64,000 nucleotides of DNA from Linanthus parryae (Eukaryota; Streptophyta; Magnoliopsida; Ericales; Polemoniaceae), in contig JALGPY010000006.1 of the NCBI GenBank assembly GCA_023055425.1, positions 76,692,435 through 76,756,434 on the forward strand, written 5' to 3'. The first letter of the stretch is position 1, and each line of letters starts with the position of its first letter. The notes under the pieces were generated by a model. It had not been told where the DNA came from. It searched no databases and was given only the letters and a program-made list of their open reading frames with translations. The translations under genes and the position numbers were made by a program. Below, in pieces: positions 33,034-42,866 of this stretch.

Positions 33034-33293
33034 CTACCTCTGTTTCTTCTCGTTTAGGTGTGCTTAACTTTTTTTATCCGTAATCGGACCACTTTGACTC
33101 AATAATTTAGATAACAAAACGATGTGATTTTTTGTAATTTTTCATAGTATTATAGAGTAAAGTTTATCCTACAAAATGATGCGAAAATTACCGAATTCGT
33201 GTATCGTTTTGCCTACCAAATTACCGGGTCAAAGTGACCCAATGAATAGTGTCAAAAAGTAAAATAAGGTGAAAGAGAAAAAAACAAAGGTAG
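33034..33293. mobile_element. Stowaway-like MITE, 260 bp
   Basis: Inverted termini CTACCTCTGTTTC at 33034 and GAAACAAAGGTAG-like (aaaaacaaaggtag) ending at 33293. The target dinucleotide TA is duplicated at 33032-33033 and 33294-33295. AT-rich, no ORF. The terminal sequence resembles the CTCCCTCCGTTTC-type ends of Tc1/mariner-derived Stowaway elements. Confidence 0.85.
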
Positions 33294-33830
33294 TATTTGT
33301 GTATGACATTACTAATACACTAGTACATTGAATAAATTGGGTATGCATCAGCATCACAATAAAAACGGTCACGTTGTGGCTTAAAAGCACATGTCCAACT
33401 ATGCAAATATCTACATTATGGGTTAGTAAATACCAGTATGTAACTTTCTGGCATAAAACACGTGTTATTCAGAGGTCCTAACATGCAAATACCTGCATTA
33501 TACTACCATGAGTTCAAGTATATGCAGATCAAAAGCTCAAGTAAAAGTTGTAAAAACTGTCTACAAAAGTAAGGAAAGTCAAGGACCAAAACGCAGCTTC
33601 TCCAAAGTGAAGGCCCTTTCTACCAATTAGTGGACCTTCTCATAATGAGTCCCAACTTCTCTGTGGCCTTCTGCTATTTACAAAAGTTTATGGTCTATTT
33701 GTAAAATCTCCTAAGTTACTCATCGGTGCTGATCATCTTCTCTAAACCAACGGTCTGGATTAGGACCAATGGAGTCTCTCTAATTTATATCTCTCAAAAA
33801 CCCTAATCGCCTCTTATGGTCTCTGATTAT
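33294..33830. other. Intergenic upstream of CYP79
   Basis: No gene recognised. If the CYP79 promoter extends past the MITE, its distal elements would be here, between the MITE and the start of the copia-3 LTR. Confidence 0.5.
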
Positions 33831-34244
33831 TGTTGGATTTGTGCCTTGAATAAGTTGAAGAAATCATCAAGAGCAACAATGGGGACCAAAGGGAACAAGA
33901 TGGAGAGCAAAGAAGCAAAATTGATATTTTCAGTAGGTCCCACGGCCTAGTAGGTAGGTTGCACGACCTAGAGGAAAACATACGGAACATCAGGATATTT
34001 GAAGTAGGTCGCACGACCTAATCAGAGGTCGCACGACCTAGTCTGGTAGGTCGCACGACCTAGTCTGCTCCTGGCGTTTTTTAATTGTTTCTTAATCTAT
34101 CTAGGACGGCCATAAGTCGGTTGTAAGCACTATAAATAGGCTCATACGGGTTTAGAACGTGTATGTACTTCATTGTAATAGTTTCTCTTAATAAATAAAG
34201 GTCTCTCTTCGCTGTGGATGTAATTAGCATGATTTGGGCTAGCG
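33831..34244 (+). repeat. 5' LTR of copia-3, first part
   Basis: Starts TGTTGGATTTGTGCC. It contains a cluster of imperfect palindromes of the type TAGGTCGCACGACCTA (33942-34066), a TATA box tataaatagg at 34131-34140 and a polyadenylation signal aataaataaa near 34189. The remaining U5 lies at 58927-59118 beyond Angela-B, ending GTTTCTTTCA before the primer site. Confidence 0.78.
33942..34066. promoter_or_regulatory. Cluster of five near-palindromic GTCGCACGAC motifs
   Basis: Five copies of a motif close to TAGGTCGCACGACCTA (two of them degenerate, for example TAGGTCCCACGGCCTA) lie in the U3 of the copia-3 LTR, 65-190 bases upstream of its TATA box. The position suggests an enhancer or protein-binding array; function is inferred only. 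Confidence 0.65.
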
Positions 34245-35624
34245 TGTAGGGTTTTGATGCAGGTAACGCAGCGGAATAACAAAAATTTATTGTTCTCAAA
34301 TCCCTCCAAGGATCACTGGCAAGCCATCATAATATGATAAGGGTAGAAGATGCGTGTACCTTAGTTTGAGAGATCACACGAAGAATAATGTTTTCGTCTC
34401 TACGAGTATCCACACCTTGGATTCTTGATTGGATTCCTTCTCACCGCGATGTACTAGTAGCGGAAGAAGGAGGCAAGAGATCACGCAAAACGGAGCAAGA
34501 CCGCCGCCACAAGGAGTGGCCGACGACAAGGGGCGGACGGACGTGTTAGGGCTTCGGCCTTAACTCTCTCTCTCCTTACTTCGTTATGTTCTCTCAATAA
34601 TGACTTGTGTTGAGAAATAACAAGCTAGGATGTTTTATATAGTTAATAACTCTTCATTAACTACACAATTGCCCCATTACTAATCATGTCCATACATGGA
34701 TTAGTCAACCTTGCAAACTAGTCTTACTAACTTTGCATGTGGTTGCGTCTAGATCCTTTGATTAGTTAGTCCTACTAATTAATGCCAATATCCAATTTAA
34801 TCCATCTGATGTGTAACCCCATAGGTTTCTACTTAGTTGTTTGTAACTCTTTACTAACATGGAGCGATGTCTAGCAACACATCCATGCCACCCAACTAAT
34901 AGAAATAGTCAGTGATCCCGACAAACCTTGTGCCCAATGTTCATGTATTGTGTTATCCCTTTGTCTCCATATCCGGATTGGACACGAGACATAATAGTCA
35001 CACTCCTATATCCAATCCATAGTTTCTCGATCCTGGGAATATGCTTATTCGTACAAATAACATCAATATCTCCATATTAGTTTATCTGAGTCTGGCGAGA
35101 CATTCTATAAGCACCATCCCTCGAGTGGCCCATGTATATTTGCTCCCATTATGTGGGAGGGACAAATTATGTCTACGTCACTACGATCTCTCAGCTTGCT
35201 TCCTACCATGCCCGATGACTATCTTTATAGTTACCCGGTTAAGGCGTAATGTTTGATAATATCAAAGCATGATATTTCACAACTAGAGTATCTAGTTATT
35301 TCAATTCTAATGATTACAATACCATTAGCACTACGATAAGCGCTTGTAACTTTGACATAATCTAATGTAGACTTCTCGTTGTGGGTCAATCCAGTATGCC
35401 ATTACTCCTAATGCATACCCATGTGTTAGACTTGATATCACCATATCAATGTACCCACATACTAGTCTATAGTTGATTGTCCTGTTAATCACTTTAATGA
35501 ACTAGGGATATTAAGATAAACAATACATTGTATCTAAGGACTTCATTATATTCAATATTGCCATAAATAATAAAAGAATATTCTAGCCAAAAAATGTTCA
35601 TACTAAATATAGATTGTCTCTAGG
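34245..35624 (-). repeat. 3' LTR of Angela-B, main part
   Basis: Plus-strand start TGTAGGGTTTTGATGCAGG is the minus-strand LTR end. Collinear with 56385-57262 and with the Angela-A LTRs in reverse. The first 15 LTR bases (minus strand TGTTTGAATAGGTTC) are found at 50821-50835, beyond the Tat insertion. Confidence 0.9.
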
Positions 35625-36250
35625 TGTAGATACTGCTTTCTGACATGACAGATCTTGGCCACGTGGCAGCCATCCAGCACACCATATTGTGCTCCATACA
35701 CACTGGATCACCAGCCGAGCTGATCCATGTGGGGGCTGCGAGACAGAGCCCTCGCATACCACTGCACGGGACCTGTAGGGACTTAGTGGTTTGGAGGCTA
35801 GAGTAAGCCCTGTCGCGTGCGAGCCAAGCCCGCACGCGACCTTTAGTAACTGTTTTGAGAGATTTATGGCACGAGCTCCATAAACCCGGTCAATCCGGTC
35901 AAACCCGGTCAACCCCGTAACGGTTCCGGTATTCGCGCACCACGTGCTATAACGGTTCCTATATACTCGGACGAACGTGCCGTTATGGTTAAGCTAATTA
36001 AGCCGCCATTAATGGGCGCATTAACCACACTACAACGGTCACGTTCACCAGTATATATAGATCGTCAACCTTTCCATACAAAGGAGAACACACTGCCATA
36101 CGCGGAAGCTCTGCCAAACCTCTGTCTCTCTCTCAGACATTGCTACTGACTTACTCTCTCCCTACACACACCCCTACTCTTCCTGTGCGATCCTTGATCC
36201 ACTGCACACGGTGCACACGGAGGTCTCCCCGCCGGAATCTCTTGTGCACA
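35625..36250 (+). repeat. 5' LTR of the Tat element
   Basis: 626 bp from TGTAGATACTGC to TTGTGCACA. TATA box gtatatatag at 36051-36060. The last part contains the near-repeat gcacacggtgcacacgg. Confidence 0.95.
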
Positions 36251-36254
36251 TTTT

Positions 36255-36272
36255 TGGTGAACCCGACGTGAA
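36255..36272 (+). other. Primer-binding site of the Tat element (tRNA-Trp type)
   Basis: Four bases after the LTR comes TGGTGAACCCGACGTGAA. Its complement equals the 3' end of plant tRNA-Trp plus CCA as I remember that tRNA (..TTCACGTCGGGTTCACCA). The match should be checked against a tRNA database. The gag ATG follows only about 20 bases later. Confidence 0.7.
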
Positions 36273-36292
36273 ACTTACCGGCAAAAGCAACC

Positions 36293-38905
36293 ATGTCTCA
36301 GGAGGATGATGTCAGCAACCGATCGCCTTCCACCGAAACTCCCTCGGGAGACGAAACCCGCCGTACCCCGACGACTCCCGGCGAAGCACCGACGTTAGAG
36401 TCTTTGGACGCCACCGTCCAAAGTCAGGCGAAAGCTCTCAAGTCTCAATCCGCACAATTAGAACAAATCTTGGCTGTTCTGGGCACCCTCGCGCCAAATC
36501 CTCCGCCAGCCACCGCTATCCCTCAGGGAGGAGGAACCCCTACTGCTCCAGGATTGGGAGTGCCAGCCACACCTCCCAACCCTCATCTGCAGACTCCACC
36601 GTCGGCTGCGCAACTGCCTTCGGTTCAAGGATCAACAGCACAAATGCTGCCTCCGGGTGCTCACGCTCCTCAGCCCTCGACTTTGGCGCCCAACCCAACT
36701 TTGCAGTACCCTTTGCCTCCCCCAACGATGATCTGGGGAAGCGCGGGTACTCAGTATACTCCCAATCCTCCGGCGGCATATGTGTCGCCACCGCCCACTG
36801 CAACCCCTCCAGCAACTACCGAGGGGAGCATTCCAGAATGCATGACGTCTTTGCAAAAGCGCGTAGACACCATCCTGGCTCATCAGTCATTCGCGGATAC
36901 CATTATCCCGAAGTTAGACAATGATCCACCTATTCCACGAGAGATCTATCTCATGCCTAACCCGGCGGGGTACAAGGCTCCCAAATGGGATAAGTTCGAG
37001 GACGTCAATGGAAACGCTCATGAGCATGTCATGCGTTTCATTGATGTCATGGGCCCGTACGGAGCCGATCCCAAGCTGCTGATGCGAGAGTTCCCAAAAT
37101 CTCTTGGGAACGTAGCATACAAATGGTACCGGACATTGGAGGCCGGATCCGTGAAGACTTGGGACGACATGGTCCAAAAGTTCTATACCAAGTTCTTTCA
37201 AATGGAGGAAAAGGTGACAATGATCCATCTCTCGCGGATGTATCAGAAGCGCGAGGAGGATGGGATCACCTTCATCAAGAAATTCCGGGCGAAATCCTTG
37301 GAGTGCAAAGATCCAATGCCCGAAAGCCGGCTCGTGGAGATATGCCTACAGTGCATGCGAGATGAATACAAAGGTATGCTCATCAATTTGCAAACACCTA
37401 CGTTTTCAAAACTAATCGAATGCACGAAGAACATCGAGCCCATAGTCGAGAGACAGAAAAAGAAGAACGCTCCCGAGCGACCTGCGAGCGGCACCACTTA
37501 CAAGATCGGAAGGTTCAGCTACAAGCGGGGACGCGAAGCTGAAGTCAATACAGTTTCGCCCCAGAAACAAGCGAAGGTTGTGAACTTCGATGTACCGCCT
37601 CTGCCATGCTCGGTAGAGGAAGCGAGTGACCTCTGCAAACAGTGGCGCAAGGACGGCGTCCTGCCACCGCTCGAGAAAACACCCTCCAAGGAGATGGTGA
37701 GGGACCCTAAGTGGTGCGAGTACCATGGCAAGATCATGCATCCCACCGCCGAGTGCAAGAAACTCAGGTTCGCATTCGATCAGAAGATGAAGAACGGCGA
37801 GCTAATCGTCAGCGACAACAGGAAGGACGTGCGCAACAACCCACTTCCTGCCCATACGGAGTCAGGCTCGAAAGGCAAAGAGGTCGCCATGATCTCGATC
37901 GTAGACTTGGAGGAAGTCGCAGAGGATGGTCTACCCATCATTGCTGAGGTCCATCAAGACGAAGGTTATAGCATGGACACGGAGGATGAACGTGCCGACC
38001 GCATGAAAGGGTCGCACGGCTTCAACAAATTCTTCGACGAGATGAATTTCTCCGAGAGGTGCCGGGCTGATATGACAAAAGCAATCTTGAGGATAGCGGA
38101 GGACTACGAGGAGGACCTCGTAGTCTCCAACGGGAAAGTCATCAGGGCGTCTCGTTCCACAGAAAAGACCATGACCTTTTCTGCCAGCGACAAGAAGACG
38201 GATGCGAGTCACCAGAGGCCTCTGTACGTGACCGCCATCGTCAATGGCGTCGAATTCAAGCGGGCATTCGTCGATGGAGGAGCAGCAGTCAACGTTGTTC
38301 CACTCCACACACTGAAGCTAGCAGGGATCCCCGAGCACAAGGTAGTCAAACGTCCATCTCCAGTGGTGGGATTCGGAAGCGACTCTAGAATGACGATCGG
38401 GTGGATCCGCCTGGGCGTCCAGATTGGCAAGATCAAGTGCTCGGCGAAGTTCTATGTCATAGACGCGAACACCACATACCACATGATTATAGGTCGAGCT
38501 TGGATTCATCGCTTCGACGCAGTCCCTTCGACGGCTCACCAGGTTATGAAAGCTATCTGGAACGACAGAATAGTCGAGATACCGGCTTCTACTAACCCGT
38601 TCAACTTGGACGAAGCACATCTCAGCGAGGCGGTGTGGTTCACTGAGATGGCGGACGAGCAAACACCCGGGCCTTTCAACCCTACTCCTTTGCCTCTCTG
38701 GGAGGACATCAAGGACCAGTCACCTGCGGGCGTGATGGTGACAAGGGAAAATGCCAAGGAAAAGCCGCCTACACGCGAAGAGGCGCCACGTATCGCATAT
38801 CATCGAAAGAATGTGTACACTTTGAAGAGGATCGCAAAGCATGACCCCGAGGGCAAGGAGATAGAGAGCTTCTACGCCAATGGGAAGAAATGCTATCGCA
38901 TATGA
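36293..38905 (+). CDS. Tat element gag-protease polyprotein
   Basis: An intact frame of 870 residues. The N-terminal 200 residues are Pro/Ala/Thr-rich and low in complexity. The capsid follows (FEDVNGNAHEHVMRFID, FPKSLGNVAYKWYRTLEAGSVKTWDDM, TFIKKFRAKSLECKDPMPES). A C-terminal metal-binding-like motif WCEYHGKIMHPTAECKKL replaces the standard zinc knuckle, as in Tat/Ogre gag. The aspartic protease is at about 640-760 (FVDGGAAVNVVPL, then IIGRAWIH). The frame ends at TGA 38903-38905, and the pol frame continues in register after it, which fits the gag-pro/pol separation by a stop codon known in Tat elements. It probably encodes functional capsid and protease. Confidence 0.93.
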   Translation: MSQEDDVSNRSPSTETPSGDETRRTPTTPGEAPTLESLDATVQSQAKALKSQSAQLEQILAVLGTLAPNPPPATAIPQGGGTPTAPGLGVPATPPNPHLQTPPSAAQLPSVQGSTAQMLPPGAHAPQPSTLAPNPTLQYPLPPPTMIWGSAGTQYTPNPPAAYVSPPPTATPPATTEGSIPECMTSLQKRVDTILAHQSFADTIIPKLDNDPPIPREIYLMPNPAGYKAPKWDKFEDVNGNAHEHVMRFIDVMGPYGADPKLLMREFPKSLGNVAYKWYRTLEAGSVKTWDDMVQKFYTKFFQMEEKVTMIHLSRMYQKREEDGITFIKKFRAKSLECKDPMPESRLVEICLQCMRDEYKGMLINLQTPTFSKLIECTKNIEPIVERQKKKNAPERPASGTTYKIGRFSYKRGREAEVNTVSPQKQAKVVNFDVPPLPCSVEEASDLCKQWRKDGVLPPLEKTPSKEMVRDPKWCEYHGKIMHPTAECKKLRFAFDQKMKNGELIVSDNRKDVRNNPLPAHTESGSKGKEVAMISIVDLEEVAEDGLPIIAEVHQDEGYSMDTEDERADRMKGSHGFNKFFDEMNFSERCRADMTKAILRIAEDYEEDLVVSNGKVIRASRSTEKTMTFSASDKKTDASHQRPLYVTAIVNGVEFKRAFVDGGAAVNVVPLHTLKLAGIPEHKVVKRPSPVVGFGSDSRMTIGWIRLGVQIGKIKCSAKFYVIDANTTYHMIIGRAWIHRFDAVPSTAHQVMKAIWNDRIVEIPASTNPFNLDEAHLSEAVWFTEMADEQTPGPFNPTPLPLWEDIKDQSPAGVMVTRENAKEKPPTREEAPRIAYHRKNVYTLKRIAKHDPEGKEIESFYANGKKCYRI

Positions 38906-40597
38906 AGGTGCGCGGGGATGTCCTCACACGGGCATGGGGATGTCCCTGAGCAAATCAATCAAATCGAGCAAGTTGCGCTGACGGAAGAGCCAACACAAGA
39001 CACTCCAGACGAGAAACTCAAAGAAGCGCCTGAATGCATGGAAGACAGGCCAAGACCACAAAAGCAAGAACTAATGGAAGTGTTCCTCAGCCCGAACGAG
39101 GAAAAGAAAAGGCCAGTCTTCCTGAGTGCGGACCTCACAAGCGAAGAGGAACAAGGACTGCTACAGCTCCTAACTGAGTACAAGGACGTGTTCGCATGGG
39201 AATATGATGAGATGCCAGGTCTGGATACAAGCATCACCATGCACCGTTTGGACATCATCCCAGGGTCTAAACCGGTCAAGCAGAGCACCAGAAGCTTCAG
39301 ACCAGAGCTTAACATGAAGATCAAGCAGGAGATAGTCAAACTCCTAGATGCCAAGTTCATAGAGCCAAATCATCATCCCACATGGCTGGCCAACATCGTG
39401 CCGGTGGTGAAGAAGAACGGACAGCTTCGCATCTGCGTGGACTTCCGAGATCTCAATCGCTTCTGCCCTAAGGACGATTTCCCACTGCCCAACATCGATT
39501 TGCTTATCGATTCAACAGCAGGCCATCGCATGTTCAGTTTCATGGACGGTTTCAGCGGATATAATCAAATCAAAATGGATCCCGATGATGCGCAGAAAAC
39601 TGCATTCATCACTCCAGTGGGGTATTCAATTACACGGTGATGTCGTTCGGTCTTAAGAACGCGGGCGCGACCTATCAGCGGGCCATGATGGCTCTATTCC
39701 ACGACATGATGCACAAAGAGGTGGAATTTTATGTGGATGACCTGGTGGTTAAATCCAAGCACGAAGCGGATCACCTTGCAGACCTGCGAAAGGTGTTTAA
39801 CAGATGTAGAAGCTTTCAACTGAAAATGAACCCCATGAAATGCGCGTTCGGCGTGACCTCGGGGAAGTTCTTGGGATGTGTAGTCCATCGCCAGGGGATC
39901 GAGCCTGACCCTGCGAAAGTGTCAGCCATCACCAGCATGACGCCTCCCCATAATCAAAGTACCTTGAAGACATTCTTGGGAAAACTGTCATATCTGCGGA
40001 GATTCATCCCAGCAATTGCAGAAATCACATGCTGTTTCAGCACTCTTCTCAAGAAGGACGCCGCGTACAACTGGGCTCCGGACCATGAAGCCGCATTTGA
40101 AAAGCTGAAAGAGCTGCTCACGTCCTCAAAGATTATGATCGCGCCTTAGCTGGGATCACCGCTTCTGCTATATCTTACATCAACAAGAAGATCTATAGGA
40201 GCACTCTTGGCTCAGGAGTATGAAGGCCAAGAGAGGCACATCTACTATATCTCTCGAATTGTGCAGCCTGCTGAATCAAGGTACACAGATATCAAACGTC
40301 ACTACCTTGCTTTATTCTTTGTGATAGAAAAGTTGAGACACTATTTTGCATCACACAAAGTAGTGGTGGTCACCAAGAGCGACCCCATAAGATATTTGCT
40401 AACTCACACTACTCCGGGAGGGAGATTGGCAAAATGGTACATGACCATCTCTCAATACGATATCACATGCGTGAAACCAAGAGCGATCAAGTCACAGGCG
40501 GTAGCAGATCTGTTGGCACAGTTTCCCGACAACAGCCACGAACCCGTGATCGAAGAAGAGCTCGAAGGCCCTGAAATCTACGCGATCGACTCCCTAT
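38906..40597 (+). pseudogene. Tat element pol, 5' part: reverse transcriptase and RNase H with lesions
   Basis: In frame with gag-pro it reads QELMEVFLSPNEEKKRPVFL, the RT fingers/palm (KFIEPNHHPTWLANIVPVVKKNG, RICVDFRDLNRFCPKDDFPLP, FSFMDGFSGYNQIKM). A one-base shift near 39627 is then needed to continue FNYTVMSFGLKNAGATYQRAM, FYVDDLVVKS (catalytic Asp pair) and the connection domain. A TAG at 40147-40149 interrupts before the RNase H (SIGALLAQEYEGQERHIYYISR). A second shift near 40590 returns to the original frame. As written, RT and RNase H cannot be made as one protein. Confidence 0.9.
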
Positions 40598-42640
40598 TGG
40601 ACCCTCCACTTCGACGGTTCGTCAACCAGGGAAGGCGGAGGCATTGGGATAGTCTTGACAAAGCCAGACGGGGAAGTCATACAGATATCCGCAAAGCTCA
40701 ACTTCGCAGTCACGAACAACGAAGCGGAATACGAGGCTCTCATTGCGGGGCTCCGTGCCGCGAAAGCTTTGGAAGTGAGTAACTTAACAGTCATGGGAGA
40801 TTCCAAGCTGATTGTTAAGCAAGCCTCGGGCGAATATGGTTTGAAGGAGATCAACCTCCTGTCTTATCGTACCCTAGTACAGAAACTGATGCAACAATTC
40901 TGCGATGTGAAGTACGAGCACAAGCCCCGAGCAGACAACAGGCATGCAGACGCCTTAGCAACTCTGGGATCTAAGGTCAGCATAGACAAATGCCCCGCAA
41001 AGATTTCCATCGAAGTGCGAACATCGTCGGCATTGACAGAAGAGGCGTGCAAAGACGAACGCATGGATGACGCAGACTGGCGAAAACCAATTCTGCAAGC
41101 TATTGCAAAAGGCACCAGCAGCGAAAGCTGGGCACTCACAAAAGGATACTGCGTCCACGACGACACCCTTTACTACAAGGGTCCTGGAGGAATACTCATG
41201 CGATGTGTCTCCGAGCAAGAGGGACAACAGCTGTTAGAAAAGATTCACCAACACGCTTGCGGAGAAAGCGAGGTGTCAATCTACAGAAAGGCTCAGAGAT
41301 ATGGCATTCATTGGCCAGGCATGTCAACAGCTGCAGCCCTGATACAAGGGAAGTGCGAAAGTTGCGCACTAATCAAAGACTCTCTACTCGTCGCCTTAAC
41401 CGATGACGACACGGACTGGAGGAAGCCACTGTTTGATTTCCTCACCCAGGGCACTGTGCCCGAATCGAGAAAAGAAGCCGAAAAGTTGAAAAGGAAAGCG
41501 TCTCGATACGTGGTACAGGAAAACCTGCTTTGGCGAAGAGGTCACGAGGGCAACTTGCTGCGATGTCTAGACGGCAGAGAAGCACAAGAAGTCATGGACC
41601 TTTCTCATCAGGTGGAGCATCAAGGAGGTGCGAAATTATGCAGACAGCTCCTCTCAATCGGATATTTCTGGCCCACGATGGAAGTCGATTGCCGTACCAA
41701 AGTGCGACGCTGCCAGGAATGCCAATTCAAAGGGAACCTAGTGCACGCTCCTGCTGTGGATCTACATGCACTAGGGACGCCATGGCCATTTCACACATGG
41801 GCTCTGGACTTCATCGGTCCCATCCGGCCAACGTCGCACGGGAATCATTTCATTCTTACCGCAACCGAACTGTTCACCAAGTGGGTGGAAGCAATACCAC
41901 TAAAGACGGCAAATGCGTTGGCTGTGGTCAACTTTATCCAAGAAAGCATCGTATGCAGGTTCGGAATCCCAAACACCATTCTTTCAGATAACGGTACTCC
42001 TTTTGTTAATCGCCAGGTAGCTGCGAAATTAGCGGAGTACAATATCAGGCAGATATGTTCTACCCCTTACTACCCAAAGGGAAACGGACAAGCCGAAGCA
42101 ACTAACAAGACGCTGTTGAGAATATTGAGCAAAATGGTCGCAGATGACCACAAGAAGTGGGCCGACTCTCTAAGCACAGCTCTGTGGGCCTACAGAACTT
42201 CCCCAAGGACACCCACAGGGGCCTCGCCATTTCTACTGTGTTATGGGGCCGAAGCTGTAGTACCTGCGGAGGTTAGAGTCAACTCGGCAAGGCTGGCCTT
42301 CCATGCACTCTATGAAAATCAACGCGATCATGACTTAATCTTGCTGGAAGAAAAGCGAGAACAAGCCGAAAGGACTAACAAGCGGTACCAGGAAAGAATC
42401 GCTCGCGCATACAACAAGACAGTCCAGCGAAGGGATTTCGCAGTCGGAGACCTGGTCTTGCGCGCATCTGACCACTGCATGCGAGAAGCAACTCACCCAA
42501 AGTTCGCAGCTAATTGGGAAGGACCCTTCGAAGTCACAGAAGTCTTCGATAGTGGCTACTGCAGCATACGAAGGTTGCACGGTACAACCTCAACTCCCAG
42601 TTCAATCAACATGCGCTGGATCAAGAAGTACTATCCCTGA
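40598..42640 (+). CDS. Tat element pol, 3' part: additional RNase H and integrase with duplicated zinc module
   Basis: An open frame from about 40598 to the stop at 42640, first ATG 40655. The additional RNase H starts WTLHFDGSSTREGGGIGIV and carries NNEAEYEALIAGLRAAK, GDSKLIVKQ and NRHADALATLG. Two successive modules follow, both starting DWRKP (about 41071 and 41410): IHQHACG...CESC, in which the second His is lost, and SHQVEHQGG...CQEC, in which the His-His-Cys-Cys set is complete. The catalytic core has the full triad: WALDFIGP, LSDNGTPF and GNGQAEATNKTLL. A C-terminal domain (FAVGDLVLR, WEGPFEVTEVF, WIKKYYP) closes it. Role: second RNase H plus integration of cDNA. It needs the frameshifts upstream to be bypassed for normal expression. 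Confidence 0.92.
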   Translation, partial: WTLHFDGSSTREGGGIGIVLTKPDGEVIQISAKLNFAVTNNEAEYEALIAGLRAAKALEVSNLTVMGDSKLIVKQASGEYGLKEINLLSYRTLVQKLMQQFCDVKYEHKPRADNRHADALATLGSKVSIDKCPAKISIEVRTSSALTEEACKDERMDDADWRKPILQAIAKGTSSESWALTKGYCVHDDTLYYKGPGGILMRCVSEQEGQQLLEKIHQHACGESEVSIYRKAQRYGIHWPGMSTAAALIQGKCESCALIKDSLLVALTDDDTDWRKPLFDFLTQGTVPESRKEAEKLKRKASRYVVQENLLWRRGHEGNLLRCLDGREAQEVMDLSHQVEHQGGAKLCRQLLSIGYFWPTMEVDCRTKVRRCQECQFKGNLVHAPAVDLHALGTPWPFHTWALDFIGPIRPTSHGNHFILTATELFTKWVEAIPLKTANALAVVNFIQESIVCRFGIPNTILSDNGTPFVNRQVAAKLAEYNIRQICSTPYYPKGNGQAEATNKTLLRILSKMVADDHKKWADSLSTALWAYRTSPRTPTGASPFLLCYGAEAVVPAEVRVNSARLAFHALYENQRDHDLILLEEKREQAERTNKRYQERIARAYNKTVQRRDFAVGDLVLRASDHCMREATHPKFAANWEGPFEVTEVFDSGYCSIRRLHGTTSTPSSINMRWIKKYYP

Positions 42641-42866
42641 CTTCTCTCATTTCATACGTTTTATGGTAACATGCTTAATGTCTCATGTGGCTATGATTTG
42701 CGCAATCTCCTCTCCCATATGAGAGGATTGTAATCCCATCTCTCCCATATGAGAGCGTTATAATAAAAGAATTCTCCCAAACGAGAAGTTCATATTTCTA
42801 GCTGTTTATGTTGCTCTATTTAATTTGTTAATAATGGTTTATTCGCTGCAATAGCAATCCATACAA
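42641..42866 (+). other. Spacer after Tat pol with short ATGAGAG repeats
   Basis: Contains three or four copies of a 'ctcccatatgagag' type motif at 42712-42792 (the last as ctcccaaacgagaag), then AT-rich sequence leading into the tandem array. No coding potential seen. Confidence 0.6.
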
